Below, piece after piece: positions 45,861-56,198 of a stretch of 64,000 nt of DNA; position 1 is the first letter of the stretch; each line of letters opens with the position of its first letter. Below the pieces are notes generated by a model, which saw nothing but the letters and a program-made list of their open reading frames with translations, was not told where the DNA came from and did no database searches. Origin of the DNA: Roridomyces roridus (Eukaryota > Basidiomycota > Agaricomycetes > Agaricales > Mycenaceae); the NCBI GenBank assembly GCA_029378245.1, contig JARKIF010000006.1, positions 1,240,001-1,304,000 on the forward strand. The letters run 5' to 3'. Made by a program: the position numbers and the translations under genes.

Positions 45861-47763
45861 GCCAAACAATGACATAGGACGGCAGCAACGGCCGGCGCAG
45901 ATCACATCATTCGGCACCTGAGACGTACAAGTCCCTCGCAAGATGAAAAAAGACGGACATCTCATTGCTCGTCATGTTCGTACATGATACATAACGTGGA
46001 TTAATTATACAGGCTGCCGATGCCGCGCAGCCACGGCGCTCACGTACGACGCCGACATCTACCGCTGCATGTCTCGTCTGCTTCACTTTGCCCGCCGTCC
46101 ATCCGATTCCCTCTCGCTTGTCTCCGATGATTCAGCATATGTATGCGTAGAACGGTAGCGGCGTGAGGTGTGTGTGGTCGAGCTTGTGCGATGGACAGCG
46201 AGGCGAATCAAGCGGGTATGGGACCGCGTGGCCATGACCATGGCCATTGGGAATCGTGGGCCTCGGCGGCAGCGTATATGGAGTGGGCAGCGTGACGAGG
46301 CTAGTGTGGTGCGGCTGACAGAGGAGGCGGTGGGCGGTGAGCGTGGTACTACGGTGTGTGGCGGACGTTGCGTCATTTGCGAAGCGAGCGTGGCGTGGCG
46401 AGAGTAGGCAGCCTGGCGTGGTAAGCGTGGCGAGCTGGGTACGGCGGGGCTGAGCGGGGTAAGTTTGGGCGAGGCGTGGCGGGGACGACGGGCGGAAAGA
46501 GTGGCATGAGATGTTCAGGCGAGCGCTGGCGACGATGCAGGGCGGTCGGTCCGTCGTGGGGGAAGAGGAAGAGGTGGTGATGAGTCAACGGCAGCGTTTG
46601 CGGCAGCCATACGACAGTGCCGTGCTGCCGAAGGGCTGTGTATTTGGTCACAGTTTGCTCCACTTCTGGACCGGGAAGGTGTGATGCGTTCCAATTCCAA
46701 GATCGGCTTTGGAGACGGTGAGGAGGATTAACGAGAATTATAGGTATGTTGCTGAGGAGGAGATTGGGGTTGCGCTGTAAATTGTACAAGCTGTACATAC
46801 GCGGATTGGAAAAAAAGAGTGGTCCGAAGAACGCCGTTGGATGGAATCGAACCATCTTCGTTCCGGATTCAAACCGGTTGAGGTTTCCAAGCCTCATAAT
46901 GACTCCTTTAATAGCAGCAGTCAGCCAGCCGCCTCTGAATAGGGTGGGAGACTCCTTTGCAGATCTGGCCCATCTACTTCACGGACCTTGGCAAATGTCC
47001 ACTCTGATCAAATAACTATGGACACTAATCCGAGATACTCATATCCCCTCATGGGCGTCTTGTATCAAAGGAAGGGCTCCTCTGTAAATCAGCAATTCAT
47101 GTCTCGGGAATAATCAAAAAAGAAGCGGCTCAGCAGGTTTACGCCGTCGGATGGAATCGAACCATCTTCCTTGACGACGATTCGTCCAGGGTCCTTGATC
47201 AGCAATGCCCGAGTGTGAATCCCTGCACTTGTACATGCTCTGACGGCGATACTAGCCATTCCAACAGCTACTATAGGCGTTTGTCCCAGATTTCGACGTG
47301 CACCCCGTCCTTCTGTTTGGACTCCTCCCATCGCACCCTAGAATGGCACTCAGGCACGCTGCAATTAAAGCCATTTCATTTGAGAAAAATTGCGGCGCGA
47401 ACTCTGGGCTCGAATCTTCAGTCTTGGCACATTCACAACCCTTGTTGGATCGGATTGAAAGGCCAGTGCGGCCACAGTCAAATATACTTGCTCGAGACGG
47501 GAAAAATTGTTGAGGCAATTGCAGATGCTTTGGGCTCGAGTGGAACAGGCTCCCGCGGGAGTAGAAATGACGTCGCAGAAACAGGGCCATCAAACTCAAT
47601 AATCCGATGGGTGCTTCGTGCAATATCGATAGAGTTACTATGTAGTGAAAGGGGATACAAGATGTACTACCCGCCAATCGTCCACGGATTGGCGGCATTG
47701 ACTCTGTCCTTGGACGAATCTTTCAACCTCTGCTCGTTTGAGTGCTTCGAATAAATACTCACC
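45861..47763. other. Intergenic region with two related tRNA-like islands
   Basis: Minus-strand islands at 46830-46910 (B box 46843-46853) and 47140-47230 (B box 47153-47163) share GATGGTTCGATTCCATCC followed by ACGGCG, so they are copies of one family about 310 bp apart. They resemble the 3' half of a class II (Ser/Leu) tRNA. No 5' acceptor strand pairs with ACGGCG. Confidence 0.5.
46615..46725 (-). pseudogene. Relic similar to the C-terminus of the proline-rich protein
   Basis: The minus-strand reading WNWNASHLPGPEVEQ matches YWNASRFPDPEIDQ at the end of the gene at 45048-45860, with nucleotide similarity (ATTGGAACGCATCAC). The surrounding frame is not convincing as a gene. Confidence 0.4.
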
Positions 47764-49101
47764 TCACAAATAATTTTTACGTTCAAAAAATGAACCAACG
47801 TATACTTGCACCCCCTTCTCGACAAACCCTCTCATTTCGGCCCGTATCTCTGGTGTGAGCTCGGCATACACATCCCGTCCATCCTCAGAACTGGAAGTGA
47901 CGTTCCACAGGAAGGAGAACGAAGAAATATCATGCGATCGCGCGCACAACGCTCCTAGAGCATCCAATATTCGCAAATAATGCGCACGAACTCCGGGATA
48001 GACTGCGCCAATGGTAAGACAACGGATCTTGGGAAGAAGACCGGTTCCAATGGCTTCAACCAACGAGCAATTGAAAGCAGGATCCACGGAGAACAGATGG
48101 AGCTCGACGACGTTGGGGATGAGGGCAAGGAATTGTTCCGGAGTTACATCTTGAAGCTCCATTATCATGTGCAGGCAGCGCAACGGGTGGGACGAGCGAG
48201 TGAGAAAGTCGGAGAACGGCTGGAACTCGAGATCGCAGCTCGCCATCGTAAGATGCTCCAACGCCGGTAAAGTGAGGTACGACAGCATATAAGCGCTGCT
48301 GGAGCTGACGTCTACACCCGGAAACCTGCCGAGATGAAGGTGAGTGAGGGTGGAGTGGGTGAAGATGTGAGGCGGGGGATTTGTGAAATCATTGATCTGG
48401 ACAAGTCGGCACTCGACCAGATTCGCAGCTGCGTTGAGCATCCGAATGAATACTGTGGCATCTTGCTCCCAGCTGTCTGACCATGGATACTCGTCGGCTT
48501 CGTCGTCCGAGTCGTAGTACCACTGATTTGCGCGCGCGAGCGTCAAGTTCGTCATGGAGGGGAATGTCCGCAACGCTACTGTGGCGCCAAGATCCTCAGG
48601 GGAGGATAGATCGAGCCGCAAAGCCTGTATCTGCTCTGCACAACCGTCCACCACTTCGAGGACGCGCGGGGTGTGCGTCTCGTGTCCTTTAAGGGAAAGT
48701 GCCAACGGTCGGCCGCCCGCACGAGAGATCCAGCTTTCTACCATGGAGTTGTATCCTTCCGAGTTCATCCTGTCGGTGTCGACGATGAGCTCGGTCCACA
48801 GCGCTGGTAGCGTCTCGGCGAAGTGCCTCCACGAGTGGCAGACGTGCAGGAGGGCCAATGGTGCCACTTGAAAGTCGACCGTGCGTTGGTCAGGGAGACA
48901 CCGCAGAAAAATGGCCGCTATCAACTCTGGTGGAAATCGTTGCATGGGATCGAGGAGATCGTTCAGTTTCCTTTGTGCGATATTCCTCTGTTGCTCTAGG
49001 TCGCCCTGCGAGTCCGGGGATTGTTGGTTCGGGAGGGATAAGAGACCGGAGAGCTTGGATAACTGCTCACGAAGGGCAGTCGCTGTCGTGTTCGATGCCA
49101 T
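47764..49101 (-). CDS. F-box protein (LRR-like C-terminus)
   Basis: Single exon, 445 aa from MASNTTATALREQL. An upstream in-frame Met (49203) exists, but the downstream start matches the coiled-coil-first layout of the neighbours. Residues about 30-55 form a short heptad-like helix. The F-box follows: MQRFPPELIAAIFLRCLP, then LLHVCHSWRHFAETLPALWTEL. The rest is irregular leucine-rich repeats (LRLDLSS, LTHLHLGRFPG, LTLPALEHLTMASCDL, PNVVELHLFS). It probably recruits a substrate to an SCF ubiquitin ligase; the substrate is unknown. Confidence 0.85.
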   Translation of the reverse strand: MASNTTATALREQLSKLSGLLSLPNQQSPDSQGDLEQQRNIAQRKLNDLLDPMQRFPPELIAAIFLRCLPDQRTVDFQVAPLALLHVCHSWRHFAETLPALWTELIVDTDRMNSEGYNSMVESWISRAGGRPLALSLKGHETHTPRVLEVVDGCAEQIQALRLDLSSPEDLGATVALRTFPSMTNLTLARANQWYYDSDDEADEYPWSDSWEQDATVFIRMLNAAANLVECRLVQINDFTNPPPHIFTHSTLTHLHLGRFPGVDVSSSSAYMLSYLTLPALEHLTMASCDLEFQPFSDFLTRSSHPLRCLHMIMELQDVTPEQFLALIPNVVELHLFSVDPAFNCSLVEAIGTGLLPKIRCLTIGAVYPGVRAHYLRILDALGALCARSHDISSFSFLWNVTSSSEDGRDVYAELTPEIRAEMRGFVEKGVQVYVGSFFERKNYL

Positions 49102-49511
49102 TGGAGATGGGGAGTGGCAACGATGGTGGAGGAAGAGAACAAAGAATGGGTGGGATGACACCGTACACTTGCCGTACACGAGGCACCGAATGGCCATGAC
49201 CAAGTAATCAGCTGGTCATGGGCTCTTGAGTCTTGCAGGACAACGGTAACTTGAGGCCAGGTGAGATGGTCGATTCCGAGGTCAGGCAGTACCCCCGGGG
49301 TTCATGGATGGAGCGGGGTGCGGCGAAGATGAGTACTTAAGGCTGATACGGATCACAAACGATGAAGCACCAAACAAAGACGCCTCTTGGACCCAACTTT
49401 CATCTTGGACTTGATTCAGAGGCTACCAGGTGAGCTAAGCTTTCAATTTTTCCTCTGCCATGAATAGAGAGGCAACTCAAGTCCGCACCCATTAGACTTT
49501 TAACCAAAACC
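49102..49511. promoter_or_regulatory. Divergent region between two F-box genes
   Basis: About 410 bp shared as 5' flank by the minus-strand and plus-strand F-box genes. No clear TATA box was seen. Confidence 0.4.
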
Positions 49512-50783
49512 ATGTCGTCTGCCCACGAGCTTTGGGCGCGTATCGCGCAGATTTCCGACTCGATAGAGGGACATAAACAAGCTATACGAGACCTCGAGAT
49601 CCAGCAGTGCGCCATCAAAAGCGAACTCAACACCGTCCTCGATCTCATGGCGCGTCTACCATTCGAGATGGTTTCCGACATCTTCTTTCAATCCACTCCG
49701 AACGCAGAGGCTGCCTCCGTACTCTTGGCTGTATGTCGCAGCTGGAGTCATATCGCGCTCGCAACGCCGTCTCTATGGACTACAATCAGCAACCTTGGAG
49801 TCCCAGATGCCGCATTTACGAACTTGCTTTTCTCCCTGTGGCTCCAGCGGGGGCAGAACCTCCCGATATCCTTGTCCATGGGTCCCTGGAAAAAGTTTTC
49901 CGACCAAGACATCGACCTCCTCGTTCCCTGCTTGCATCGGCTTCAAAAGCTGGACATCAGCATCGACTCGGAAGGCGACATGGGGTACATTCCATATCTG
50001 CATGGCTTCCCCATGAAGGCCTTGACCCACCTGACGGCTCACGCGATGGGCGAGGCGGAGATCGATCCGAATCACCCAGAGGACCTGCTTGACATCATGC
50101 GCAACGCACCGAATCTCGTGGAATTCGACATGTATCGAACCTCCCTTGATCGATTGGCAATGGACTTTCGAGGCGTTCTCACCCATACGTCCCTCCGAGA
50201 CCTCCGTTTCGGGAAACTCGAGGACGGCGATGGAGGGCTCTTGAACGCCTCACCGGCGATGTTGTCCCAACTTACATTACCTTCCCTCCAGACCCTCCAC
50301 TTCTTCTCTACCGCCATGCACTTCGAGGATATGGAGATGCTCCTCGCATTCTTGACCAGATCCTCACCACCTCTGCTCTCCTTGCAGTTCGGCTCATACC
50401 TGGGAGACGAACACGGCGAAATCATGGTCGCCTGCCTGCGCCTTGTCCCTACTCTCACCAGCCTCAGCGTCCTGGCCTTGGCTCCCGACCTCCTCGACAT
50501 CTTGATCCACGCCCCAGATCTTCTTCCCGCCCTCGTAAATCTCAAGATCCGGGGGGACATTGGTGACCGGACGGAGTTTCCCCGCGTCTTGAGTGTGCTG
50601 ACTCAGAGACGTACGAGTCTCCGAGATTTCCAGCTGCTGGTCATATACGAGCCGGCGGAAAAATTCGAGGGGTTCGAACATGTTGCGGTTGCGTTCCGTC
50701 AGCTCGCAGCCGAGTCGGGCATGCGTATCTACATCGGAACGCGCGAGAAGAACCTTTTAGGTATGTACGCTTTCCGCATTTGA
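49512..50783 (+). CDS. F-box protein
   Basis: Single exon, 423 aa. An N-terminal helix (ELWARIAQISDSIEGHKQ) leads to the F-box (MARLPFEMVSDIFFQSTPN, then LLAVCRSWSHIALATPSLWTTI). Leucine-rich repeats follow (LHRLQKLDISID, LRDLRFGKLEDG, LTLPSLQTLHFFS, RLVPTLTSLSVLAL). It ends AAESGMRIYIGTREKNLLGMY, like the ends of the genes on either side (VQVYVGSFFERKNYL and EMHVFIGDWHHEKTQGIY). It belongs to the same family and is transcribed towards the next gene. Confidence 0.88.
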   Translation: MSSAHELWARIAQISDSIEGHKQAIRDLEIQQCAIKSELNTVLDLMARLPFEMVSDIFFQSTPNAEAASVLLAVCRSWSHIALATPSLWTTISNLGVPDAAFTNLLFSLWLQRGQNLPISLSMGPWKKFSDQDIDLLVPCLHRLQKLDISIDSEGDMGYIPYLHGFPMKALTHLTAHAMGEAEIDPNHPEDLLDIMRNAPNLVEFDMYRTSLDRLAMDFRGVLTHTSLRDLRFGKLEDGDGGLLNASPAMLSQLTLPSLQTLHFFSTAMHFEDMEMLLAFLTRSSPPLLSLQFGSYLGDEHGEIMVACLRLVPTLTSLSVLALAPDLLDILIHAPDLLPALVNLKIRGDIGDRTEFPRVLSVLTQRRTSLRDFQLLVIYEPAEKFEGFEHVAVAFRQLAAESGMRIYIGTREKNLLGMYAFRI

Positions 50784-50846
50784 TAGCCTTCTATTGACGA
50801 GAGTCAGATTGAAATTTCCCGCACAAACGTTGTACAGATAATTAGG

Positions 50847-52244
50847 TTAACTCAGAAACGGAGAGATGCAACATATTGTAATTACAAGCGCGTGCGGCTC
50901 AAGCTGGGCGAGACAAATAGAATGAGCCCAGTAATGCGACGAGTAAAGATAAATACCTTGCGTCTTCTCGTGGTGCCAGTCACCAATGAACACATGCATC
51001 TCTTGTTTGGGGTAGACTTTAAGGTCGCGAAGTAACACCTCGCATTTCCCTGGGTCCCCGGTGTCTGCCCTCAGCCGAAAGGACCGAAGTGAACCACGTC
51101 GCCTCTCGAGGACGTCGGACACGATGTGGAATTGCGAGAACGGGAAGCAGTGTACACAGATCGTGAGGTATCGAAGCTGCGGGACGATATCCCGGGCGCA
51201 AGCGAAACGCTCGAACAACGTCGAGGTCGAGGTCTCTGGCTCAAATCGGATATCGAGCTGAGTGAGAGAGGGAAGGTGACGCAGAAGTTCTTCCAACCCT
51301 CCGATGTCATAATTGCTCCAGTTAAGCGAGAGTGACCGAAGAGGTGGGGAAGACCTGGCCAGAAATGATACGAAGTCGTTGTGAGGGATATCGGGGTTCG
51401 AGACGGCGAGGCTGCGGAGAGCGGGCAGTGTGAGATACTGCAAAATGACGGAATTAGCATGTCTGAATTGCTGCCTGTCGAATTGCCCGAGCTTCAGATG
51501 TCTCAAAGACACCATATTCAGCGGAGGAACGACCGTCCGTTCTGAATCTGTGTCGCCGTCTGAATCCGTGTCGCTGTCGTCGACGTCATGGAATTCGAAG
51601 CCCACCAAAGTGCACTCCTCCAGATTGGGCGCATGACGCAAGAGCTCCAAGAATCCGCCTCGGAGAGCGTATGCAGAATATGGTTCCGAGCCGAAGCACG
51701 TCAAGGTCTTGAGCGAATGGAATGGGGCCGTCAGGCTTGCAAAGCTGCCGCTCTTGAAAGGAAGATGCAACTCGAGCTTTCGCAGCTGATGCGCGTATCT
51801 CCGCACCAAGTAGGCTTCGCTCATCTGCTGCGACGGCCGCAGACTTAGTGAGATGGGACAGCCCTTCGCGCGGGTGGCCCATCTGTTGAAGAGCCTTTCG
51901 TGCCTCTTCGCCGTGAGCGGGCCTTCCTTGTTGCCGGCACCAATCGAAGTCCACAGATACGGCGTGGATAGAGCAATCGCGGTCCATCCATGGCAGACTC
52001 GCACGAGCACGCCTGGTGCGTCGTCGGGATGGAACGAGGGAGAGCAGGGTAGGCTCTGTACGAAGATCTCCGAGGAAATCTCGAGCGGCAGGCGTGCTAC
52101 GGGATCGAGGATGGAATTGAGCTGGCGGTGAATGGCGCTCTTTTGCTTGTCAAGGTCCTTGAGAATCTGGCGGTGTTTGTTGATAGCCAAGAAAATCTCA
52201 TCGAGTTCAGCACGGAGGCCAGATTCTGAGTGGGCAGACGCCAT
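50847..52244 (-). CDS. F-box protein
   Basis: Single exon, 465 aa, convergent with the gene at 49512 (about 60 bp between stop codons). An N-terminal helix (LRAELDEIFLAINKHRQIL) precedes the F-box (VARLPLEISSEIFVQSLP, then LVRVCHGWTAIALSTPYLWTSI). An acidic loop (DVDDSDTDSDGDTDSE) interrupts the repeats. LRR-like segments follow (LRHLKLGQFDRQQ, LTLPALRSLAVSNPDI, LRSLSLNWSN, LTQLDIRFEP). The last 30 residues beyond EKTQGIYLYSS are hydrophobic and not shared with the paralogues, so the ancestral stop may have been lost. Confidence 0.88.
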   Translation of the reverse strand: MASAHSESGLRAELDEIFLAINKHRQILKDLDKQKSAIHRQLNSILDPVARLPLEISSEIFVQSLPCSPSFHPDDAPGVLVRVCHGWTAIALSTPYLWTSIGAGNKEGPLTAKRHERLFNRWATRAKGCPISLSLRPSQQMSEAYLVRRYAHQLRKLELHLPFKSGSFASLTAPFHSLKTLTCFGSEPYSAYALRGGFLELLRHAPNLEECTLVGFEFHDVDDSDTDSDGDTDSERTVVPPLNMVSLRHLKLGQFDRQQFRHANSVILQYLTLPALRSLAVSNPDIPHNDFVSFLARSSPPLRSLSLNWSNYDIGGLEELLRHLPSLTQLDIRFEPETSTSTLFERFACARDIVPQLRYLTICVHCFPFSQFHIVSDVLERRRGSLRSFRLRADTGDPGKCEVLLRDLKVYPKQEMHVFIGDWHHEKTQGIYLYSSHYWAHSICLAQLEPHALVITICCISPFLS

Positions 52245-52698
52245 CGAGGTCAGGAAGAAGAGCGGATATTAGATAAGCACTTAAGTTACATAACATGCTG
52301 TGCCTGCCACTGCCGGCTGATGTTAGCCGACTTCGTGCACTGCCCTGCCACTGCCACCAGTTGGCAGTCGCAATCCAACCATCAAGCCATGTTTCAGCCA
52401 TCCGGGGTGAGGTCAAAGCGGACCGTTCGCCACTGGAGAGTGCGCTCGTAATCGCTGTCCGCAAGTCCGACTCGGAGCCAAAGTTTGTCGGCCAAAGTGC
52501 AACCTCGCATACCACCGATATATCTGATCAACTATCTTGAAGCTCTAACTTCGAGGTTTTCACTGTTTGCTAATAACAAATGTAGTAGCCCACGATGAGG
52601 ATTTTGTGTTCACCGTCAACAATATCTTTGATCCAACTCAACCTGAGATTCATATTTCATCAAACACCGAAAATCCGGCCTGTTCATCGAAATCGTCC
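52245..52698. other. Spacer between F-box genes
   Basis: Contains the 5' flank of the F-box gene at 50847-52244 and the 3' flank of the next. A CTGCCACTGCC direct repeat lies near 52303-52356. Nothing else was recognised. Confidence 0.35.
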
Positions 52699-53987
52699 TC
52701 AGAGCACCGTTCCCACTTCTGCCCCACTTTCCTCCGTGCGAGTTGACCTGATGAGCGAGTTCAGTGTTAGATATCCGTGTGCAGAGGAAGGCTGTGCACC
52801 TATACAAACACCTTTGAGAGTCGGACAAGCAGTTATCCACATTTCGAAAACAGCTTCAACGCCTAGTACGATCGTGTCGTCACCCCAGTGTGTCACTGAG
52901 AAATACGCAAGGCAGGGAAACTGTGATAGTTCTGTACTGATGTGTTTGAGTGCTTCCTGGTATATCAGATGAGGTTGGAAAAAGATTGAAATGTGATGGC
53001 TGGAGATGACTTACCATGCACGACGCGAGTATCGTCGATGTTTGCAGTTGAAGACTCTGGATGTGGGGCATCCCCGCCCTAAGCGGCGAGAGAATATCCT
53101 CAGCCACAGTCTCCAATGCTCGATCCCTAGGCGAAAGCTCGAGGGACAGAGCGACTGGACGAGCGTGATTGAAATCAATGTGCGATCCGAGGGTGCGTGC
53201 CTTGAGAGCCTGGACATCGCTCGTTGTGAGTTGATCCCAGGGACCGACTCGCAAGGCCCTGAGATTTTGGGTACCGAGTCTGTGGAGAAACAGTGGCGTC
53301 CCCTCGAACCGCTGTAAATTCGGGAGAATGGGCTGTTCATCCTCGAGAGTATCGTCCTCGTGGGCTAATACGACTCCCAGGCTGAGCAGACAGAAACGAG
53401 TGATGGATGGATGTCGGATGAGGAATTTGGTAAAATCCGACGGCTTTGAGGCACTGAAATCGCCGATCATGGAGCACCACGAGAGGTTAGGAAAGACGAG
53501 GTGAGCCAGGCGAACGGCTATAGGGGGCTCGTGCCAATCATTGAAAGATAGACGCTCGAGACTCTTCATCAGTTTCATGGCTCCACAGAAGAGGTCGTGG
53601 TCGATTGGAACGTAGCAATTTCTGCGTCTGTAGATAGCTATCAGCTGCATCTTCCACGTCAATGGTCAGACTTGCCGAAGGAACAAGAGAGATCGCACAG
53701 TCTCTGCACGTTCAGGATTCTCGATAAAACCGCGAGAAAAATTCTTGATGATGTGTTGGAACGAGCGGTCCCAATTGCTCAGATGGAGGATGATGTGTCG
53801 AGACTCGATTGAGAATGGGTAGGACGAGTGCATGGAATAGTTTGGAGACGCGGCAGAGCGCTGCCCGGTCTGACTGGAAGGCACATCGAATGATTTCGCT
53901 GAGCACTTCGTTTGGGAGCCAGAGGGTTATCAGCATCCGGGCTCTGTGAGCGCGTCGCGTCAGGACCATGATGGTGGTCAAAAGCAA
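52699..53987 (-). pseudogene. F-box protein gene with frameshift and stop
   Basis: It starts MVLTRRAHRARM and has the F-box LWLPNEVLSEIIRCAF with LCRVSKLFHALVLPILNR. The frame then shifts near 53800 and continues in another frame as HIILHLSNWDRSFQHIIKN and ERAETVRSLLFLRQV, where a TGA occurs. Beyond it the same frame is open again: RRRNCYVPIDHDLF, LERLSFNDWHEPPIAV, LVFPNLSWCSMIGDF, PHIQSLQLQTS. A normal intron (GTAAGT...CCAG) joins ASCM to EALKHISTEL, and it ends CPTLKGVCIG ... GAEVGTVL. A 27-nt intron at the TGA would be too short. It is probably a young pseudogene; sequencing error cannot be excluded. Confidence 0.65.
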
Positions 53988-54295
53988 GAGGGTGGCGTCA
54001 CATGCAAGTCATGCGTCAGATCAATGCTCGTTGATCACCGACCGGCTACTTACCAGCTTTCTCCACGACCACCACGACCTCAGACCCAAGAGCTGGAGCT
54101 TCAAGTGGTTTGGAGCTGGTTTGAAGCGTTGCACTTGCGGCCGTCCTCAGCGCTCAATGGATGCCTTGTTAATGCCTTCGATTCCTGGGGAGCCTCTATG
54201 TTTCTGATCTTTCTGGGCAAATCCAGGTTAATTCTTTCTCTTTCGGGCATCCGCAGAATATTACATTAAATAAATACCCTAGATTACATCCTCAT
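53988..54295. other. Spacer between the F-box gene and GT90 copy 2
   Basis: 5' flank of the F-box gene and 3' flank of GT90. No feature was recognised. Confidence 0.35.
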
Positions 54296-56198
54296 CTACT
54301 CCGTCGCAGCCGGCGGCATCCCATACCGTTGCAACCCCGCCCACTCCAACAAAACCGCAGCAAAATAACAATCATTCTGCTCGTCCGTCATCACCCTCTT
54401 GGCCACCTCCATACCCCTCAGCTGAATCAACCGCGCTTCCTCCGGGTTCTCATTCGCCCACCGAATCCGCTCCACGAGGTCCGAAAGGTCCGGCTTGACA
54501 GGGACATAATGCTCAAAAGGTCGAAGCCAGTCGTTGAAATACTCCTCAAACAGCGTGGCCTTGAACACCAGACTCCCACTTTTCAGCAACAACAGGAACC
54601 GGCCACTGAACGTCGTCCCATCCGCGTCCATCGCGTATCGGAAGTTGTACATGTCCTCTCTCGGTTCGGGCGACTCGGTGATATTGTAGTCGGCCCACAC
54701 TTGCGCGCGGTCGCATTCGTCCTCGCAGAGCGTCTCGGCGAACCGCGAAATGGATATGTCCATCAGGTCTGGGTGGTCTCGAGCGAGGGCGCGGAGCTTG
54801 AACCGCATAAAGTGGTGGTAGTTGGAGCCCACAATCATGCCCCCGTTGGACATTCCGCGCCAATAAATTTGCGGCCTCTTCTCCTCCCAGGGGACATTAT
54901 CCTCGAACGCGAATTTACCCGACCACCACGACCTCTCGTAGAAATACTGAAATAATGGTTCGTCAGCTTGTGTTTCTACCGATTTGGTAGCAACACTGAC
55001 CTCGGTTGGAAACAGAATATCCGCAAAACAAGGCGACACCTTCGTCATGCTCATCATAGGATACAAGTCCGTCGTGAACCCAGGCTTGGCGGTCGATATC
55101 AAGAACGAATGGTCCTCGTTTACACTTTGCATGAATCCCGTCGCCTCGGTCGGAATATCACACCCACTCTGTGCGCGGAAGAACTCGGCGGTGGGTCGGG
55201 GTGCGATGTTGAACGGATCAGCGTCCTTGACCACAAAAGCGTTCTCGAGGGCCTTGGGCGAGCGGAAGTTGAACGCCACGCGCGGCTCGTCCCGGCCGTT
55301 GATGAGGAACCTCATGTCGGGCAGGATATGGGAAAACTAGATCCAGAAGTCAGTCGAGTTTCAACTCAACTCGAGAGTTTGACGCACGCACCTTGGAGAA
55401 GGTCTCAGGCCAGGCACTGCTATACGACGTATCTCCGTTGAGTTCTGCGCGTCCCTCCCTCACATCGACGACACAAATCTCCTCCGAGCTGTTGCTATTC
55501 TCCAACCGACTCGTCGCCCGGTCTACCATCGACTGGAAGAACCCAGGATCCCTCTCCGCAAGCTGATAAAACGGCTTGAAATCGCGATGAATCCGATCAT
55601 ACTCGTCGATGAGGCACTTCTTCTCTTGTGCAAAATCGAACCATCGGTCGTAGTGCGGCGGCGGAGCGTGGTTGGTGTGCAGGGTGTATCGCGCGATGGC
55701 TTGCGAGAGGGTGCGGGATTGCCGGGCGTAGAGCGCGTCGACGGCTAGTCGGGCTTGGACTTCTGGGTCGGTTGGGTCTGGCGCCGGAGAGGACGTATGG
55801 TTCGATGGGTTGTCTTCCTCAGACACCAGTTCAAATCCGGCCTCTTCCTCCTCAGCCTCTGGCATGGGCGTGGCGGCGGGGGAAAGATATGTCGTAGACG
55901 TGGCAGCGTTCGAGAAGATTGTATCGGAGGGCGCGGGGGAAGCGGATAAGATCGTCCGCGGACTCGGAGTAGTCGTCACGAAGAGAACGAAGAGCGATAA
56001 GCCCGCTACGACGCCTAGAGTCCGGGACGCCCATATGAGATGACGCCTACCGAGCGTCGCCATGCATGTCCTCGAGCCTTGGAGCGTCGACGTCCGCTCG
56101 TCGTCTGCGTGAGGCGACGTGAGTCCCGAATACGGATCCCGACGTAGGGTAGACGCACCGTTCTTGTCGGAAACTCGGTCGTAATACGGGAGGAGCAT
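54296..56198 (-). CDS. GT90/CAP10-type glycosyltransferase, copy 2 (complete)
   Basis: Exons are 56198-55392, 55336-55001 and 54946-54296 (1794 bp, 597 aa). GT90/CAP10 enzymes transfer xylose or glucose-type sugars; in basidiomycetes CAP10 relatives act in capsule or glycan assembly in the Golgi. One membrane anchor lies at about residues 57-76 (LGVVAGLSLFVLFV), then a Ser/Pro-rich stem. The domain runs from FSHILPDMRFLING through FADILFPTE joined to YFYERSWWSGKF across an intron, then QIYWRGMSNGG and SGRFLLLLKSGSLVFKATLFEEYF, and ends WANENPEEARLIQLRGMEVAKR. The 54-bp second intron has no stop, so read-through would add 18 residues. The acceptor substrate is unknown. Intact, unlike several neighbours. 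Confidence 0.9.

Noticed and set aside
46830..47230. Two tRNA-Ser genes
   Set aside because: Only the variable-arm-like region and T arm are present; no 5' acceptor strand pairs with the 3' end.
54947..55000. Continuous exon 2-3 of GT90 without an intron
   Set aside because: The 54 bp are open, but they begin GTCAGT, end TTTCAG, and interrupt the conserved FADILFPTE-YFYERSWWSGKF motif, so an intron is preferred.
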